From positions 207,199-271,198 of the forward strand of contig MEDZ01000004.1 in NCBI GenBank assembly GCA_001724275.1: a stretch of DNA of 64,000 bases. The letters are read 5' to 3'. The DNA comes from Gemmatimonadetes bacterium SCN 70-22 (GTDB taxonomy: Bacteria > Gemmatimonadota > Gemmatimonadetes > Gemmatimonadales > Gemmatimonadaceae). The notes beneath the pieces are model-generated. The model saw nothing but the letters and a program-made list of their open reading frames with translations, ran no database searches and was not told the DNA's origin. Below are positions 63,322 through 64,000 of this stretch, in pieces (position 1 is the first letter of the stretch; each line of letters starts with the position of its first letter). Both the position numbers and the translations under genes were made by a program.

Positions 63322-63956
63322 CGGGCCACCTCGCCGTCGAGGGTGCGCTGCTGCGCGCGCGTGAGCGCGATCCCGATGGCGAAATAGTCGATTGCGCCGT
63401 CGGGGCCGCGGGGGCTGCGGGGGCCGTCGCCGGCGGGAGAGGACGAGCGCGCGGTCCCATCCGCCGCGTCGCTTACGACGACAGTGGAGCCACCGGGAGA
63501 TGCCGCGCCGGTTCCTAGCGCGGGAGTGGCCGTTGCCGCCTCCTCGATCCCGTCGGACGACTCGTCCCCCCGCGCCTCCTCCTGCGCCTCCTCCTGCGCC
63601 TCCCCCGGGTCGAACGTGTGCCACGCGCGCCGGGTCGCCTCGCGCAGACGGTGACAGTCTGCCGTCCACAGCGTCCGGCCCGAGCGGCGGAGGGTCTGAT
63701 AGGCGAGGACGTAGAGGTCTTCCTCGCACGCGATGGCCGCCCGCGCCGCGTGCAGCACGCGCGTCGCGACATCCTCGAACAGGTGCGCGCGCTCGACCTC
63801 GCGCCGCGCCTCCGCGTCGGCGAGGGCGGCCATCGCGGCTTGTTTCGCGGCGCGCCAGGCGGCCGAGCCGCGTGACGTCGCCCCGAGCGGTGGAGACGTG
63901 TCGGTTGACACGACGCCCCCCCTGGTGGCATTCTCCGGGTACACGTTACTCTGCAC
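63318..63956 (-). CDS. Hypothetical phage-region protein
   Basis: 212 aa from GTG 63956; later in-frame GTGs (for example VVSTDTSPP) are possible. A helical middle (AAWRAAKQAAMAALADAEARREVERAHLFEDVATRVLHAARAAI) is followed by an acidic low-complexity EAQEEAQEEARGDES stretch. No family recognised. Just upstream lie two AACGTG repeats, possibly an operator of the early operon. ATGA-coupled to the Gam-like gene. Confidence 0.5.
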   Translation of the reverse strand: MQSNVYPENATRGGVVSTDTSPPLGATSRGSAAWRAAKQAAMAALADAEARREVERAHLFEDVATRVLHAARAAIACEEDLYVLAYQTLRRSGRTLWTADCHRLREATRRAWHTFDPGEAQEEAQEEARGDESSDGIEEAATATPALGTGAASPGGSTVVVSDAADGTARSSSPAGDGPRSPRGPDGAIDYFAIGIALTRAQQRTLDGEVAR

Positions 63957-64000
63957 GTTGCTCCTCCCCTCCCCCGCCGCGCGCTGCCAAGCCCTCGCGA

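Overview
This 64 kb window is high-GC bacterial chromosome that is almost entirely coding, with genes packed head to tail and very often joined by 4-nt ATGA or GTGA overlaps. A Gram-negative envelope is indicated by an HldE-type heptose kinase and a predicted outer-membrane protein. The gene set and the style of the proteins (for example the N-terminus of ribosomal protein S1) suggest Gemmatimonadota; this is inference, not proof. About 90% of the genes lie on the minus strand.

Layout from left to right. (1) 58-11806: rpsA; a plus-strand ClC transporter; then a coupled minus-strand operon, in transcription order M20 peptidase (dapE-like), asd, lysC, dapB, dapA, dapD, aroA, cmk. This supplies the aspartate-to-diaminopimelate route for cell wall and lysine, plus EPSP synthase and CMP kinase. 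(2) 11839-17184: tRNA-Leu(UAA), tRNA-Gly(GCC), galactokinase coupled to a putative glycosidase, an exported protein and a 12-bp repeat array. (3) 17209-26696: recN, nadK, dxs, a frameshifted ispA, xseB, xseA, folD, rny. (4) 26772-32651: candidate 6S RNA, zapA, a ZapB-like coiled coil, pheT, pheS, rplT, rpmI and infC with an ATT start and a long leader. (5) 32878-40566: MBL hydrolase, DEDDh exonuclease, rex with its own operator, ksgA, an RsbU/RsbW/RsbV-type partner-switching module, pta, coaD. (6) 40604-57666: a very long minus-strand housekeeping run (CMD-like protein, obg, dprA, hemW, hrcA, dnaJ, prmA, rsmE, hit, yqeY, mutS2, dnaG, zinc-ribbon coiled coil, recJ, rsmD). (7) 57799-58961: hldE kinase and tRNA-Met(CAU). 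(8) 59029-63956: a tyrosine integrase abutting the tRNA, followed by five coupled phage-type genes, i.e. one end of an integrated element.

The least expected signal is at DNA level. The octamer CGTTAGGC/GCCTAACG occurs about 26 times (29 times as the core heptamer), far more than composition predicts. It is mostly co-oriented with transcription and appears in all three reading frames: as Leu-Gly with the rare TTA codon, as Val-Arg, or supplying a TAG stop. Other unusual items are a perfect 60-bp tandem duplication across two convergent stop codons, four different short tandem-repeat arrays in intergenic gaps, a frameshifted ispA, an ATT-initiated infC with an attenuator-like hairpin, a perfect Rex operator at the rex start, and a heptanucleotide repeat inside aroA.
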